A DNA stretch of 54,820 nucleotides, from positions 47,693 through 102,512 of the forward strand of contig JH153387.1 in the NCBI GenBank assembly GCA_000226015.1, in the 5' to 3' direction. This stretch comes from Mnemiopsis leidyi (taxonomy: Eukaryota; Ctenophora; Tentaculata; Lobata; Bolinopsidae). Position 1 is the stretch's first letter; each line of letters starts with the position of its first letter. The position numbers were made by a program, and so were the translations under genes. The notes below the pieces were generated by a model that was given only the letters and a program-made list of their open reading frames with translations, made no database searches and had not been told where the DNA came from. This document shows, piece by piece, positions 25,001 to 33,953 of this stretch.

Positions 25001-27838
25001 CTGCAGCCGGCCCTCCTCCCGCAAATACTTAACACCATGCTTGTTTCTTGCCTGGAGTAAAATATCGTTTGCTGGTCATTTCTTGGACTTGCGCCATGAT
25101 GGTAACAGTTACCATAGTACATAGTTACACATAGTACAGACACTTAGTTTGTTGTTGAACTGGTCTCAACCCGCACATCTTTGCATTGTCGTTTTAACCT
25201 AGGACCATTCTTCTATTCGGCTGATTTTAAACTTGCTCCTGTTTGTGTTTTCATTGTAAGGACGCCTGCGTTATTGGTCTTCTCCATTTTTCTACTCAGC
25301 TATACCTGTTTAGTGAAACATGAGCTCTACCCATTCGTCTAAAGAAGATATAAAGATCGTAAATCGCAATAACAGCAAAGGAAGAAAAAGAAAACCACGC
25401 CGTCTAAATGCAAACCGGAAAAACAGACTGGTCTCTAGGATGAGAAGAGAGAACATGAACGAAGCAGAGAAGTCTAAAAACAAATTCCGGCACCAGGAAC
25501 GAGTACGAAGGAGAGGTGCTATCCTCGACTCTCTTTCTGAAGAGCAAAAAGAGGCACTCAAAGTGGCTAACGAAGCAGCCGCTCAAAAGAAAGGCCAAGA
25601 GAGTGTCTGGATAAGGAGTTTCCCCTCAGTCTCAAACTCCGGGAGGAGAAGAAGACAGAAAGTCTTGTCTGGAAAGATGGTCCGGCCGGACATCCTGGAG
25701 CAGGAGAAGTTGGTCCGGGCGTGGAGAGCGGTGAGGAGGGGGAATGATCCGGACCACCCTATAATGTTGGAATCTAGTGAGGAGGATCTGGAGATTGAGG
25801 GAGGCAGTGTTAGGGAGTCCTCTTGTTTGTCAACTGAAGTTGCTTGATGCTTCTGGGGCCGGTAGTAAATACGGGGTGAGAAAATACAAGAGTTTAGCGT
25901 GTGCGTTAAAACAGTCAGTCATGTTTAGTTACGTTGTCAGGAAATTATCTGTGTTAACAGCTGTAGCTAGTAATTAGATAAACTTTTGTATTAAGTTGTT
26001 AGATAAATTTATAGTCGTATATTTGCGCACTACACTTCGTTTTGTAAAATCGAATCAGTCTCAAAACGCATAGCGTGCCTCCAAATTCTCTGCTCCAAAT
26101 TTTTTAAATTCGGATTCCTCTAAAGGCCTTCAGATCAAATTTTTACATAGCCTAAGCCACAGAACCCGCTAAAATCTACAATACCTGAAATTTTCATGAC
26201 TCTATCTCTCTCCGTTTGGACTCCAATTTGTCCCCCGATTTGGAGACTTTTTTGGGCCTTTTTAAGGGCCTTTAAGGCCTTAAAGGGACCTTAGAGGGGT
26301 CGGAGCGATTTTAACATAGCCTTAGCCACAGAACGTGATGAAATCTACCTTGTCTGAAATTTTTAAGTCTTGCAAAAAAGCGTCGACGGAGGGTCGTATA
26401 TCACACTTCATGTTGTCATACGGGGGGTCGTATATCACACTAGGGGATGGCAACTTTTTTTTCTTTTTTTTTTGCATCCGGACTAAAATTTCACGAAAAA
26501 TAGATTGAGAATAGTTTCGGGGTTCAAAAATTTTTGGTTAAGTGTCTTTTCTGGGGTGGTTGCCACCACCCCTAATATGTTATGTTCGTATTTTGGGTCA
26601 TATCTCAGAAACATGACACAAATGTGTAATCATGGTTTCTTTCTATACTTTAAAGAATTAAACCATCAGTCATAACTTTTTTTATTACCAAACCTCCCCG
26701 ATGTTTCAGAAACGTAAGAGACCGTCTCGGTCCTGCACTGTTCCCTCCGGTTTCTGGGACCCGGTCGTCAAGACCGGGGACAGCGGCATCGACTCTCACA
26801 GCGACAACGAGGACCAGTCGGGGAGTTTCAAGGAGGAGGAGGTGATCAGGGCCCAGAGGAGGATGAAGAACTTCGAACCTGCACCTTCAAACCATGAGAC
26901 CTGTTACACTGAAACTCCTGCGGTTAGTGATGTGATGGCCCTGGGGAGGTTTTCTTATTGGAGGTTTTTGTTGGGTGTTCTGTTGATTACAGGGTTAACC
27001 TAATAACCTCTCATTATATCATAATAACCTATTAGTGCTGGAGAGGCGGTTAACTGGTCTGTTGTTACTGAGTTAGTTTATTGCTGTAGTAGACGTGACG
27101 CGAGTGAAGTCATTGTTGACTTCAATTATAGTGAGGGTAAATCCTTTGAACTGCGGTATGTGCTATCCGTACATTCCTTAATAAATAACTTTAGGAACGT
27201 TAATATTAGAATTTGAAATAACATTTAATTCCCCTAGGAGTCCTCGAACGGTTGCATTAACGATCTAGGAGAGTCAGTTTTCCCAAAGAAGAAGTTTTGT
27301 CTACGTCCACCAACTCTAGATCTTTCTAAGAGACCCCTCTCAGATTTCGTCTTTAAGATTGACGGTATATCTTAATTCTTTAATTTAATTTAATACTTTC
27401 AACATTACTTATAACAAATAATTTGAGCACTAAAGATGTATTAACGCAGATACCATGCTACCTATTAAAAGATTTAATTTAAGATTCTTCCCAACCTACT
27501 GATTGCTTGACTTATGGGAATAATTTCAATCAATTCCTTCAAAACGTTATTTGTAGTTGGGAATTAATTGGGATTTCTAAGTTTCTAACTATTTCATACT
27601 TCATGATTCACCTTACATCTATACTGCACTACTGCAGTCTATGAAAGATTGTACAATGTACATCATCTCACTACATCTTCTCGCAGATTTGTGGGCGGAC
27701 AAGATCCACGTTTCATCAGTTCGAGCGATGGGATACAGTGTCAAAATCTTCGAGTGTAAGTCCGCTGAAGCGCTCTTCACCAAGAAGTCCTCCAAACTGA
27801 AACGGAAGGAATCAGCAAGAGGAGAACTGGGGACATGA
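13082..27838 (+). CDS. Polycomb/CBX-type chromobox protein, complete, 8 coding exons, 485 aa
   Basis: Polycomb-family PRC1 subunit: the chromodomain reads methylated H3K27 and the C-box docks on RING1 in the nucleus. Exons: 13082-13215, 19596-19661, 19854-19890, 23253-23822, 24385-24543, 26710-26922, 27238-27364, 27687-27838. All junctions are GT-AG and all phases agree. The chromodomain (about residues 17-66) is split by the 6.4-kb first intron, giving FEYLVKWRDYNFR then FNTWEPESNILDQRLLDEF. The aromatic cage is F18, W39 and Y42, with Y where vertebrate CBX proteins have W. Residues 80-390 are basic, acidic and Ser-rich, with no other domain seen. The C-box covers about 430-470 (IHVSSVRAMGYSVKIFE). 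The start is the first ATG after an acceptor (TTTTTAG at 13073-13079), which gives a CBX-like N-terminus. The homology is strong; the exact Polycomb subgroup is not resolved. Confidence 0.9.
14732..14947. repeat. Tandem array carrying RFX X-box-like motifs
   Basis: Units of about 37-38 bp repeat the core GT(C/T)ACCTAGCAAC at 14822, 14859 and 14935. A degenerate copy sits at 14897 and a related palindrome, GTTGCTTAGCAAC, at 14732. The three good copies fit the RFX X-box consensus GTNRCC-N-RGYAAC. The array ends 5 bp before the start codon of the nested zinc-finger gene, so it could act as its promoter, or it may simply be a minisatellite. Binding is inferred, not shown. Confidence 0.6.
14953..16401 (+). 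CDS. Nested C2H2 zinc-finger gene in chromobox intron 1 (model incomplete)
   Basis: Exons recognised: 14953-15047, 15879-15951, 16085-16162 and 16355-16401. Exon 1 starts MRTKYDFPGWFCPAPSC and carries C-x4-C-x12-H. Exons 2-4 join in frame and encode two C2H2 fingers of the form C-x2-C-x12-H-x4-H (FSCQFCDKVF... and FSCIFCGLKF...), preceded by HALAVH. The splice sites of exons 2-4 fall inside the fingers, and the 12-residue spacing supports the acceptors chosen. Exon 1 ends in phase 2, whereas exon 2 needs phase 0. So either a small exon was missed or there is a one-base frameshift just before 15879. The stop is TGA at 16399, but a GTGAGT donor overlaps it, so the gene may continue. The product is a likely nucleic-acid-binding protein; no orthologue is named. 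Confidence 0.6.
15133..15182. repeat. Long perfect-like hairpin (23-bp arms, 4-base loop)
   Basis: The arm at 15133-15155 (GTGTCCAGTGTGTGAGGACT...) is matched by the complement at 15160-15182 with one mismatch; the loop is GGCG. It lies in the first intron of the zinc-finger gene. It could form a cruciform or a short RNA stem-loop. The arms are too short to call a microRNA without expression data. Confidence 0.8.
15211..15298. repeat. AT-rich tandem repeat (ATATATAGGAGGTT-type)
   Basis: A run of TA dinucleotides is followed by four to five imperfect copies of a 14-20 bp unit ending GGAGGT(T). It is intronic and non-coding. Confidence 0.75.
15573..15717. repeat. Two-copy tandem duplication, 74-bp unit
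   Basis: Copies at 15573-15646 and 15647-15717 share TCTTGATCTAATACACAGGG and GTTCTCATCGTGGAGAAAA with very few differences, indicating a recent duplication. It lies in an intron of the zinc-finger gene. Confidence 0.9.
16402..17190. other. Intronic, nothing recognised
   Basis: A stretch of chromobox intron 1 downstream of the zinc-finger exons. It is AT-rich with no supportable exon or repeat. Confidence 0.5.
17190..17300 (+). promoter_or_regulatory. Putative internal promoter (E-box plus two CCAAT boxes)
   Basis: A locally GC-rich patch inside chromobox intron 1. It carries the palindrome GTCACGTGAC at 17202-17211, the same 10-mer as at 6781-6790, and two ACCAAT boxes near 17220 and 17251. 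It lies about 1.4 kb upstream of the possible alternative first exon at 18627, so it could drive a shorter chromobox isoform. No TATA box is obvious. Confidence 0.35.
17301..18626. other. Intronic, overlapping short frames on both strands
   Basis: An ATG near 17517 opens 13 codons ending at a GTAATG donor. Overlapping frames of 80-110 codons lie on both strands at 17812-18191. None shows a domain, and the phases do not join to known exons. It is treated as non-coding. Confidence 0.4.
18627..18880 (+). CDS. Possible alternative first coding exon of the chromobox gene
   Basis: An ATG 11 bases after a good acceptor (TTATTCTTCTAG, ending 18615) opens 84 codons. These end in phase 2 at a GTAGAA donor at 18881, compatible with the acceptor of chromobox exon 2 at 19596. 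The peptide has three degenerate repeats around KDAAES, KDAPES and KNAPKF, where differences look codon-based. A basic patch, SRRRKRSGPPRK, follows. If spliced to exon 2 it would give a protein of about 525 aa with only the C-terminal half of the chromodomain but an intact C-box. If unspliced, it stops at TAG one codon later as an 85-aa protein. There is no direct evidence of transcription. Confidence 0.4.
18884..19595. other. Chromobox intron 1, 3' part
   Basis: AT-rich intron sequence ending in the exon 2 acceptor (ATCTACCATCTTCAG). Nothing else was recognised. Confidence 0.5.
20856..20995. repeat. Four-copy 35-bp minisatellite in chromobox intron 3
   Basis: Unit CTCCCTACACGTTCCTACAC followed by GTCCAGACTCAGGCT, four nearly identical copies. 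Each unit contains ACACGT twice. The period is not a multiple of three, so the 127-codon frame crossing it is an artefact. Confidence 0.92.
21240..21320. repeat. Four-copy 18-bp minisatellite
   Basis: Imperfect units of the form TTCTGTACATTTCTTGTA, ending near TGTACATTGTACG. It lies in chromobox intron 3, about 250 bp downstream of the 35-bp array. Confidence 0.8.
21938..22174. repeat. 24-bp minisatellite, about ten copies, each with an E-box
   Basis: Unit ACACACGTGTACATGTAGAA plus CTAT. Almost every copy contains the palindrome ACACGTGT (an E-box CACGTG), and the variants are single-base (ACATGT/ACGTGT). Because 24 is a multiple of three it opens long frames of 8-residue repeats on both strands; these are not genes. 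It lies in chromobox intron 3. Confidence 0.95.
22175..23252. other. Chromobox intron 3, 3' part
   Basis: AT-rich sequence with no supportable exon, ending at the exon 4 acceptor (CTCTACACTGTAG). A 92-codon frame at 22780-23058 has no domain and no matching splice sites. Confidence 0.5.
25320..25847 (+). CDS. Intronless ORF nested in chromobox intron 5, basic protein, 175 aa
   Basis: A continuous frame with its own ATG; an in-frame stop lies 6 bases upstream, so it cannot be an extension of chromobox exon 5. An acceptor-like TTTTTCTACTCAG ends 20 bases before the ATG. The product is strongly basic: KGRKRKPRRLNANRKNR near the N-terminus, then RMRRENMNEAEKSKNKF and ILDSLSEEQKEALKVANEAA, a pattern seen in many Arg/Lys-rich helical repeats. 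It ends with an acidic Ser-rich tail (ESSEEDLEIEGG). The helical part could bind nucleic acid, but no family is assigned. It could be a nested gene, a captured mobile-element ORF, or an unusual alternative exon. Confidence 0.5.
   Translation: MSSTHSSKEDIKIVNRNNSKGRKRKPRRLNANRKNRLVSRMRRENMNEAEKSKNKFRHQERVRRRGAILDSLSEEQKEALKVANEAAAQKKGQESVWIRSFPSVSNSGRRRRQKVLSGKMVRPDILEQEKLVRAWRAVRRGNDPDHPIMLESSEEDLEIEGGSVRESSCLSTEVA
26044..26575. mobile_element. Dispersed repeat, copy 1 (in chromobox intron 5)
   Basis: The same sequence family recurs at 44968-45703. Shared words include AGCGTGCCTCCA, CCTAAGCCACAGAACCCG, GCAAAAAAGCGTCG and TCATGTTGTCATAC. The 3' part (about 26443-26575) looks like a small element with inverted ends: TAGGGGATGGCAAC, and GTTGCCACCACCCCTA at the right end. 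Each is bounded by TA, as in Tc1/mariner-type MITEs. The 5' part contains GGCCTTTAAGGCC-type palindromes. The element has no coding capacity. Confidence 0.75.
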
Positions 27839-27987
27839 TTAGACTTTCGCGAGTTTCCGTGGAAAGATGAATGTGATTAAACCCCGCATACTATTTATTT
27901 CGTGCAAGGCGCGAGCATTATTATGGAATTCATCATACATCGGTGCCAGCGCATATGGAAATTAAGAAACTGTTCAGGCAGCACAAA

Positions 27988-27993
27988 AATAAA
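27988..27993 (+). terminator. Poly(A) signal candidate for the chromobox gene
   Basis: AATAAA, 150 bases after the TGA stop at 27838. It is the first canonical hexamer downstream. Confidence 0.5.
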
Positions 27994-28601
27994 AATTTGC
28001 TGCTTATTGAGCCAGGTTGAATAAGATTTTATCATTGAATGGATGTGAATGAGTTTACTCCTTTTAATTTTATACTTAAATTATCGAAATTTTGATTTTG
28101 AGCTCTCTGGCGAATCGTCAGAAGCTACGAGAAAATGAAGCTTGAACGCAAGTTTTGTTTTTATTGATTGATTTCCTATGAGTATTTTATTTTTATGAAG
28201 TTAATGTTATGTTTGAGAGAGGCAGATGGCATGGAAGCTCTTTGTTTTAAGTTTGAATTTGACCAAGGAAAAGAGACTTGAGCAGTGAAATTTGATATTG
28301 TTTTGTTTATTTGAATTGAAAGTTGAAGATCGAGCATTAACATGCTTTAGAATTGGCACTGAGTACAAAATCCTTGTTCATAAACGGGTTTGAACAGTCA
28401 TTATACGGTATAGGTTGAACTTGAATGAGAAATCACCTCTTGTTCTAAAGAAAGTGGAACTTGCTCTGATAAGTGATCACAGACGAAATGTTAGCGGAAT
28501 TTTTTATTTTCATTTTGGTTAACAGTTTTCTTAGAAACCCGAAATACTGGTTTCATTTGTAACTGCAGCTGCATATTTGTAATTATTCTTCGCTTGTCGC
28601 A
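27994..28601. other. Intergenic, nothing recognised
   Basis: AT-rich spacer between the chromobox 3' end and the TG microsatellite. Confidence 0.5.
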
Positions 28602-28690
<89 letters not shown>

Positions 28691-28986
28691 NNNNNNNNNN
28701 NNNNNNNNNNNNNNNNNNNNNNNNNNNNNNNNNNNNNNNNNNNNNNNNNNNNNNNNNNNNNNNNNNNNNNNNNNNNNNNNNNNNNNNNNNNNNNNNNNNN
28801 NNNNNNNNNNNNNNNNNNNNNNNNNNNNNNNNNNNNNNNNNNNNNNNNNNNNNNNNNNNNNNNNNNNNNNNNNNNNNNNNNNNNNNNNNNNNNNNNNNNN
28901 NNNNNNNNNNNNNNNNNNNNNNNNNNNNNNNNNNNNNNNNNNNNNNNNNNNNNNNNNNNNNNNNNNNNNNNNNNNNNNNNNNNNNN

Positions 28987-29065
<79 letters not shown>
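28602..29065. repeat. (TG)n microsatellite interrupted by an assembly gap
   Basis: Pure TG dinucleotides at 28602-28690 and 28987-29065 flank 296 Ns (28691-28986). The gap is probably more TG repeat, but this cannot be confirmed. All Cys-Val and His-Thr frames here are artefacts. Confidence 0.98.
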
Positions 29066-29068
<3 letters not shown>

Positions 29069-29520
29069 CCGGGCATTGCGCGGCTCTCTCGACGTTTCCC
29101 AACAATTAGCCTGAGGTCCCGAGGCAAATCATAACAGGGCGGCAGTTGAGATGATATTCGTCTAACGTTCACCAGCAGCCAGGAGAGCAGCAAGTCGGGT
29201 GACACCTCGACAATTAGGCGGCACTCGGCAGCTTCGCTTTGCGCGCAGGGGCTGCCGCGCTTCGCAGCGCAGCTTTGCCTGGGGACCGGACATCAGTTGT
29301 ACTGTGTACGGCAGCGCGCACCCTTCTGTCATTTTTTACCTGGGGACCTCAGGCTAATTGTTGCTTTGCGGAGGGAAACGTAGAGAGAGCCGCGCAACGC
29401 CCGCGGTAAATGAGGGTCGGACTCGAAGTCAGACAAGACATCAGGCTAATTGTTGCTTTGGTGACTTGGTAAGGGAAACGTAGAGAGATCAGCCGCGCGC
29501 AACGCCCGGTAAAGCGCAGC
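29066..29520. repeat. Cluster of three related GC-rich repeats
   Basis: A word of about 55-70 bp appears three times: reading one way at 29066-29118 (GCGCGGCTCTCTC...ACAATTAGCCTGAGGTCC), inverted at 29340-29407, and again in the inverted sense at 29440-29513 (CAGGCTAATTGTTGCTTTG...). The outer pair forms an inverted repeat around about 220 bp. The second copy interrupts another repeat: the flanks CGCGCACCCT.CTGTCATTTT and TGAGGGTCGGAC are near neighbours at 30013-30080. Composition is much more GC- and CpG-rich than the surroundings. This is probably a nest of MITE fragments next to the TG tract. Confidence 0.65.
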
Positions 29521-29606
29521 TTCGAGCTTGTCGTCAACGGGCGATGCGCGTGTCTAAAATTTCTTCGCCAGGCCAGAAATCAGAAATGCGTGACAGCGCG
29601 TGATGG

Positions 29607-29644
29607 CCGCGACAGTAGGTTATCAACCTACAAGCTTGTCGCGG
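29607..29644. repeat. Two-part hairpin
   Basis: CCGCGACA pairs with TGTCGCGG (outer arms) and GTAGGTT with AACCTAC (inner arms, loop ATC). A 5-base bulge, AAGCT, lies on one side. All 15 pairs are perfect. Its function is unknown; it lies within the GC-rich repeat patch. Confidence 0.75.
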
Positions 29645-30890
29645 TGATACCCGACTCTTGCTTGTCAAACGTTGTGACCCTTTTCACTTTTCAAAAAAAT
29701 TTTTAAAAAGCACGACGCCTTCGCGGCAGCAGGGCCAGGCAACGTGTAGCAAACTCTCGCAACTCAAAGCTGAACGTTAGACGGATACCATCGGCATCTC
29801 GTCAAGGCGCGCGGCGCAGCAGGTCAGGTTGACGACGCCAGCTTATATTTATAATCATTTAAATTATTTAGTTTCCTGAGTTATTCCCCGACTCAGAAGC
29901 TCGAAATCAAACAGTCAAATAGTCTACCAACCAGCCCTATTTTATAATTTTTTTAGTACATAGTGTTGACTTTAGTGCATAGTTGATTTTAGTGCATAGT
30001 GTTATTGTACCGCAGCGCGCACCCTCCTGTCATTTTATTCCCTCTATTCGCTTCGAATGAGGGTCGGACGAAGTCAGACAAATAGTGTTAAAACATAAAA
30101 GTAGCTCTCGAAGTCGAACTAAGACTAAGAGTGTGGAACTACGCTAAGTTCTTAATCTATTTGAAAATACAAAGAGCAAAGAGGCTCAAATCAGGTAACC
30201 ATAGATATCAGGGCATAAACGTAACAAATTTTTGGAGTTGAACTCATTGTCATTTCGTGTGACCTCATTTTCGTTGCTTTTAAAAGGTTGCATTTTTAAA
30301 AAACTGAAAACTTCTTAAGCTGTCTGTTTTTTGCAGTATTTACAACGGTAATCATTTTATAGTTCTAGCATAAGCAACTGTCAGCTTTTGAAGCAACTAA
30401 GTTCCTGCATAACTTTGGGGCTTTTGGGCTGGGCCTTGAAAATGTTCTCTTCGTACTGTTATTGTTAAAATTTGTGTAATGTGTAATGGAAGAAAAACCG
30501 CTTTCTGATGACGATGTCAGTTTTTTCTGTTATCTGATGTCTCATGTCAGTTTAAATACTGGAGTTGAACTTAAAAAATTTACCATTGAAATTTCTTAAC
30601 CATACTAGCTACTCAATTTAAAGTTCTAACCAAATTGAAATTAAATCATCGTACCTAAGAAACGCTGCGTTCAAATCCTCAATTAGTAAAAGTTTAGACC
30701 AACCTTCGGATTAAGTTAATTTGGATTGAAATTTAATTCGGACCAGCCGACTACGTCCGAGTCAATTTATCAAATTATCCTGATCACTACATTGTACTTC
30801 AGATTTAAACTGGATTAAAAAGTTCAGCTTTGTTCGACACCTGTCTCAATCTCTGAGTAATAAGATTTTCGAGTAGACTTACAGCAATTT
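29645..30890. other. Intergenic with repeat remnants
   Basis: Contains the second copy of the GCAGCGCGCACCCT... GAAGTCAGACAA repeat (about 30013-30086). Three short TTTAGT(G/A)CATAGT words lie near 29950-30003. Otherwise nothing recognised. Confidence 0.5.
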
Positions 30891-30897
30891 CGGATAT

Positions 30898-30905
30898 TAT
30901 ATAAA
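30898..30905 (+). promoter_or_regulatory. TATA box of the chitinase gene
   Basis: TATATAAA, expected to place the transcription start near 30925-30935. A GTGAGT donor at 30953 then closes a putative short leader exon, and the acceptor at 31203-31204 (GATTTTCAG) lies 4 bases before the ATG. Either a 5'UTR intron is removed, or the TATA-to-acceptor segment is an outron replaced by a spliced leader. Confidence 0.6.
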
Positions 30906-31208
30906 CCCGTGCTAAAATCTTTCCAGCACTAGTTCGGAGAAAACCAACTGTGGTGAGTGTTTTGATTTTCTCGCACACTTTTGAACTTTTTAAGTTCGAC
31001 TATATACAGTGTTTTCGAGCAGTCACAGGTCACTACAGTCTACACTGTCACTGCCAGAACCTTGGCCATGTTTCACATAAGTTGTAATCGGACTATACCT
31101 TCTTTCAAGATAAAGAGATAATTGATCTCGTTTTTTAAAGCTTATTTAAGCAGACTACTATGTCTCATAATATTTATAATCGAGTAACAAACAACGATTT
31201 TCAGAACA

Positions 31209-33703
31209 ATGAAGCTGATAGCATTAGTTGCAGTACTGTTGGCAGGATGCCACGCCTTCAGTTGTCCTGGGGATGGTCTCCATAGGGACCCCAACAGCTG
31301 TGAGAAATACTACCACTGCGCTGGTTAGTTCAAAATAACTGTTTACAGTTGAACGGCTGCTTTTTGACATCAGATTTATGAAATATAATATAATCATCTA
31401 AATCTAATTTTAACCTCACACTTATCAGTATCTCACTCTGTCTCAGAACTCAAATTTTGTTTCACTTTCATCTCGTATAAAATCTGAACAACCCTCTCCC
31501 CAACTTCTCAGGAGGTCGATACTGGCACAAAAGCTGTCCCCCCGGTCTCCACTTCAGCGTGAAAGCCTCCAACTGTGACTGGCCCGCTAACGCTGACTGC
31601 AAGGTCGGCCCCACTGATCCTCCTCCCCCCACCACTGCTCCCCCACCGACGGAGGAACCTGAACCAACCACTGAACCCAAACCCACCGAGCCCATCCCAG
31701 GTCAGTTGAGTTTGTATCAGAAATTATGTCAGGAAGTTGACACAAATTTTAACCTTACAGGTGTATCCTAACCTGGTCATAGTTTGTTCGGCATGGTTGT
31801 TGCTCTTGTTGCAAAGGATTTAAGTACTAATGACTAATAAAGGGTTTAATCAGGGTAGCTTTTTTTCGATAATTGTAAGCAGAATGAATAGCCGTATCTC
31901 CTTAACTCAGAGAGCGACAAGGACGTTGTCTGCTACTTCATCAACTGGGCCTGGTACCGTCCCGGAGCAGGAAAATACGTTCCTGAGGACATCGACCCCA
32001 AACTGTGTACCATCGTCAACTACGCTTTCTCTGTTTTGGGAACAAATGGAAAACTCAGGATGCACGATAGCTGGGCTGATAGAGACAACAGTAAGTACTA
32101 ATATAATAATTATTCAATATTTGCGTTTGCTCCTTTAAAGTTTAACTTGAAATTCAAGTGATCTTTTATAAACTATTCTCGATCGATGACCAGTTGCAGT
32201 TTAAGGATTGCTTTTAACACAGTTTGCATCTAATGCCATTTATAGAATTCTACGAGAGGACCGTTGCTCTGAAGAAAGCCCCTGGTTCCCGAGTCAGGAA
32301 GGTTTTCCTTGCTATCGGAGGATGGAACGACAGTCTGGGACCCAAATACTCCAACATGGTTATGAACCGAGCTAGCAGGTTTGAGATATTATCTGATAAG
32401 CTCTTATTGAATGTCCTTATAAGATCCGGGATCGGTTGAACGGATCGTTCGTTTTGACCAGCTTTAAGCATACAACGTCAGTGGCATAAAACTTATTTGT
32501 TTTGCTCTTAATTTGATACTGATAGGTACTGATGAAGTGATGATAATTCCCAACAGGAAAGCCTTTATCGACCATGTTGTCCCCTTCCTTCTGCAATACG
32601 GATTTGACGGTCTCGACCTCGATTGGGAATACCCACAGTGCTGGCAAGGAGACTGCAAGAGAGGAAAGCAGGGCGAGAAGAAAGCCTTCGCTGACTGGTG
32701 CGCTGAACTCAAGGCTGCCTTCAAACCCCATGGACTGCAACTCAGTGCTGCTGTCTCTGCCAGCAAGACGATCATTGATGCTGGATACGATGTCCCAAGG
32801 ATCGCCAGGAGTCTGGACATCCTGAACCTGATGACCTACGATTTCCACGGATCATGGGAGAAACAGACCGGACACAACGCTCCTATGTACGAGTGTGAGG
32901 GTGATGCTATCCCCTTCTTCAACGTGGTCAGTAGACAACATTTACCGACACACTTTCCTCGGCTTTTTAAGCTGTTCAAGTAAATTAAAGGAATCAACAA
33001 ATGTCAAGCTCGTTGAACTTGAACTCTAGGCGCTTTTGCCAGATTTCTTAAAAATAACCGCTCTGATCATTTCTCCCAGGACTCTGCCGTGAACTACTGG
33101 ATCAAGAGTGGATTCCCAGCCAGGAAGATTGTTCTAGGTCTTCCCATCTATGGACGATCCTTCACCCTCAAGGACCCCGCCCAAAACGGTATCGGAGCCC
33201 CTGCCAGGGATGGTGGTCTTGCTGGAGTTTGGACCAGAGCTAAAGGCTTCCTCGGATATTACGAGGTGAGAAACTACACGGCTTGGTGTGTTTTAGCCTT
33301 CTCTTACAATTTTCCAAACCAAAGCCGTATGCAAAAGGCTTTATAGTTTGGGTAAGTTAAAGTTGCCACCTAGTTAAAGTAGTTACCAACTGGCCGATGC
33401 TGCTTTCATTTTATCATAGAAACACAGCTAACATTTAACATTCCCTAGATCTGCCTGAACCTGAAGGACAAGGGCTGGACCGAGGTCAAGGGAAGCGACT
33501 GCACCGTCGGACCCTACGCCTACAAGGGAGACCAGTGGGTCGGATACGACAGTATTGAGTCTGTCAAGTACAAGATGGATTACATCAAGAAGAAGGGACT
33601 CGGAGGCGGTATGGTCTGGGACGTCACTATGGATGACTTCAAGGGAGCTTGTGGACAGGGCAAGAATCCATTCTTGGCCGCCATGAGAAGATATCTTGCT
33701 TAA
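31209..33703 (+). CDS. Secreted GH18 chitinase with N-terminal CBM14, complete, 475 aa
   Basis: Hydrolyses beta-1,4 bonds in chitin outside the cell. Coding exons: 31209-31323, 31512-31700, 31911-32090, 32246-32378, 32557-32926, 33080-33265, 33449-33703; all phases agree and introns are 153-210 bp. A signal peptide covers residues 1-16. A CBM14 (peritrophin-A) chitin-binding domain follows at 19-68, with six cysteines (19, 31, 37, 47, 60, 68). Next come a Pro/Thr/Glu linker (70-100) and the GH18 barrel (about 104-475). The catalytic motif [11 protein letters not shown] is intact, with D226, D228 and E230, and MTYDFHG and GGMVWDV strands are present, so the enzyme should be active. CBM14 at the N-terminus is less common than at the C-terminus in animal chitinases. 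The 3' end faces a BTB gene tail to tail, 250 bp away. Confidence 0.95.
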
Positions 33704-33953
33704 ATCGTGATGCTTTTACTTTTCACCACAACTGTGATAAACATTTAAATTGAAATCCTATCATTTTGGTGTTTTTAATCTTATTTAAAAGCAAGAACTG
33801 AAAGAAAAATATATTGGTTATTTAAGGGCTATAAATCATAAAGGATCCATTCCAAACTTAAACGAGAAATAATAAATCAATTACAATACATACTGAAGGA
33901 AGCAATTCAAACAACGAAAACATTTTCCTCAAATAAACACAGACCTTAAATTA

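Noticed and set aside
26550..26575. Helitron 3' end (hairpin followed by CTAA)
   Set aside because: The hairpin directly touches the CTAA instead of lying about 10 bases upstream, and matching inverted ends point to a TIR element instead.
28491..29134. Long Cys-Val and His-Thr frames on both strands
   Set aside because: Produced by the TG microsatellite and the N gap.
31468..31695. Gly/Val-rich minus-strand frame
   Set aside because: Antisense of the Pro/Thr linker of the chitinase gene.
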